Assembly: GCA_029938985.1 (NCBI GenBank) | Contig: JAOZTW010000129.1 | Location: 1-7,087, forward strand | Direction: 5' to 3' | From: Bacteroidales bacterium | GTDB taxonomy: Bacteria; Bacteroidota; Bacteroidia; Bacteroidales; JAOZQN01 | Length of the DNA: 7,087 nucleotides | Shown: positions 6,224 through 7,087 of the stretch, piece after piece | Numbering within the stretch: the stretch's first letter is position 1 | Layout of the letters: each line of letters opens with the position of its first letter | Translations under genes and position numbers: made by a program | Notes under the pieces: generated by a model | Seen by the model: only the letters and a program-made list of their open reading frames with translations | Database searches by the model: none | Told to the model about the DNA's origin: nothing

Positions 6224-7087
6224 TTATTGATAATATTCTTCAAATTCTTTTCTAAATTCAGCTATTTCGTCTTTCGATAATTCAATATCTGGCAGTCGTT
6301 TTTTGGGGTCGTAACCCATTTTTTTCATTAGTTTCAAAAATTTCAAAAATCTATAATCATGAATATTGATACCAACAAAAGTATTATCAAGTTCTTTTTC
6401 TATATTTTGAAGTTCATTTTTTTGCTCTTCAGTTAATTGCTCATTAATTTTTAAAGCATAAAACTGTTTTAAAATATTTTCTAAATTATTGGATATAACA
6501 GGAGAATTATCAAAAAAGTTTAGTAACAAAGCAGATACATCTGAATATTTTGCATCTTCATACAAATTATCACTTAGTTTTTGTAGTGTTATTCCTTGTT
6601 TTTTGTCTCTTTGTACATTTAAAATAATTGAATTTTTGGGTGCTCCCAACAATGGAATTGCACTATGAGTAGAAGTAATAAATTGCACTTTTGGAAAAAC
6701 CGATGATAACAAATTAGGGAATTTGCGTTGCCAAGTTGGGTGTAGGTGTAAATCCAGTTCATCAATAATAACTATGCCAGTCAGTTCGGAAGGGTTGTTG
6801 ATATGTGGTTGAGATTCAAACAATCGTAAAATCATATCACCTACCATTGCAATAATTCCTTTCATGCCAGATGCCAGTTTTGACAAAGGCAGTGCAGTTA
6901 ATTTATCTCCGTTTTCGTCTGTTTCGGTATAAATAACTTCATCGTATTTTGTAACTTCAATATTAACCACATTAGGAAGTAATTTGAGCATCACTTGCTT
7001 TACATATTTGTATTTTTCTTTAAATTCGTTATCAAAAGTTTGTTTGAAATACCAACGAGAAAAATATAATTCATAGTTCCGCAGTGG
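6224..7087 (-). CDS. ABC/AAA-type ATPase, PtuA-like, partial (N-terminus beyond the window)
   Basis: The frame stays open to the window edge, so the visible 287 residues are the C-terminal part of a longer protein. A GTG codon at 6994 could be taken for a start, but 31 further sense codons precede it and the Walker A motif must lie further upstream. Counting from the edge, a signature-like segment LSKLASGMKG falls at 68-77, Walker B with the catalytic acidic pair (IVIIDELDLHLHP) at 105-117, and the switch histidine in ITSTHSAI at 137-144. These mark an AAA_21/RecF- or OLD-like ABC ATPase that works as a dimer. The C-terminal 110 residues are charged and helical. Next to the HNH nuclease gene, it is best read as PtuA, the sensor and regulator of a Septu-type defence. 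Other ATPase-nuclease defence pairs are possible because the N-terminal half is not visible. Confidence 0.75.
   Translation of the reverse strand, partial: PLRNYELYFSRWYFKQTFDNEFKEKYKYVKQVMLKLLPNVVNIEVTKYDEVIYTETDENGDKLTALPLSKLASGMKGIIAMVGDMILRLFESQPHINNPSELTGIVIIDELDLHLHPTWQRKFPNLLSSVFPKVQFITSTHSAIPLLGAPKNSIILNVQRDKKQGITLQKLSDNLYEDAKYSDVSALLLNFFDNSPVISNNLENILKQFYALKINEQLTEEQKNELQNIEKELDNTFVGINIHDYRFLKFLKLMKKMGYDPKKRLPDIELSKDEIAEFRKEFEEYYQ

Noticed and set aside
6992..6994. GTG start for the ATPase at 6994
   Set aside because: The frame continues upstream without a stop to the window edge, and the family needs a Walker A motif before the visible part. The GTG is an internal valine codon.
5394..7087. 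Complete retron (reverse transcriptase plus msr/msd)
   Set aside because: No reverse transcriptase motif (such as YADD) or paired-repeat non-coding RNA was found in the window. Only the effector-like pair is visible.

Overview
The window is a very AT-rich stretch of bacterial DNA that most likely comes from a member of the Bacteroidota. Three things point there. A TTTG-N19-TAnnTTTG type promoter lies ahead of the first gene. Most starts have an A/T-rich leader and no Shine-Dalgarno sequence. The SpoIIE-type phosphatase at 4464-5390 carries a YYAKRIQNAML segment that I associate with Bacteroidota phosphatases. No rRNA, tRNA, CRISPR array or insertion sequence was seen.

Layout. Positions 1-401 are non-coding and hold a probable promoter. 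Positions 402-4290 are a tight plus-strand operon of four genes, with gaps of 2 and 3 nt and then a 4-nt overlap. It encodes (1) a fusion of a GNAT-like acyltransferase and a SAM-dependent methyltransferase, (2) a six-pass membrane SpoIIE/PP2C phosphatase, (3) a small GHKL-type ATPase/kinase and (4) a STAS-like anti-sigma-factor-antagonist protein. A probable intrinsic terminator follows at 4323-4363. Positions 4464-5390 encode a second, soluble SpoIIE phosphatase with an N-terminal coiled coil. Two genes of another kind then run on the minus strand: a CxxC/HNH nuclease (5394-6203) and an ABC/AAA-type ATPase that runs off the right edge (6224-7087). This pair resembles the PtuB/PtuA components of Septu-type anti-phage defence, which are also used as effectors by some retrons.

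How the genes may work together. Genes 2-4 contain all three parts of a partner-switching module: a kinase that would phosphorylate a serine of the STAS protein, and a membrane phosphatase that would remove the phosphate in response to a signal. The second phosphatase could feed into the same switch. Bacteroidota are not known to use sigma-B-type factors, so the output is open. The acyltransferase-methyltransferase fusion that leads the operon is a candidate target or output. The nuclease/ATPase pair is probably an independent defence cassette next door. It converges on the signalling genes with only 3 nt between the stop codons.
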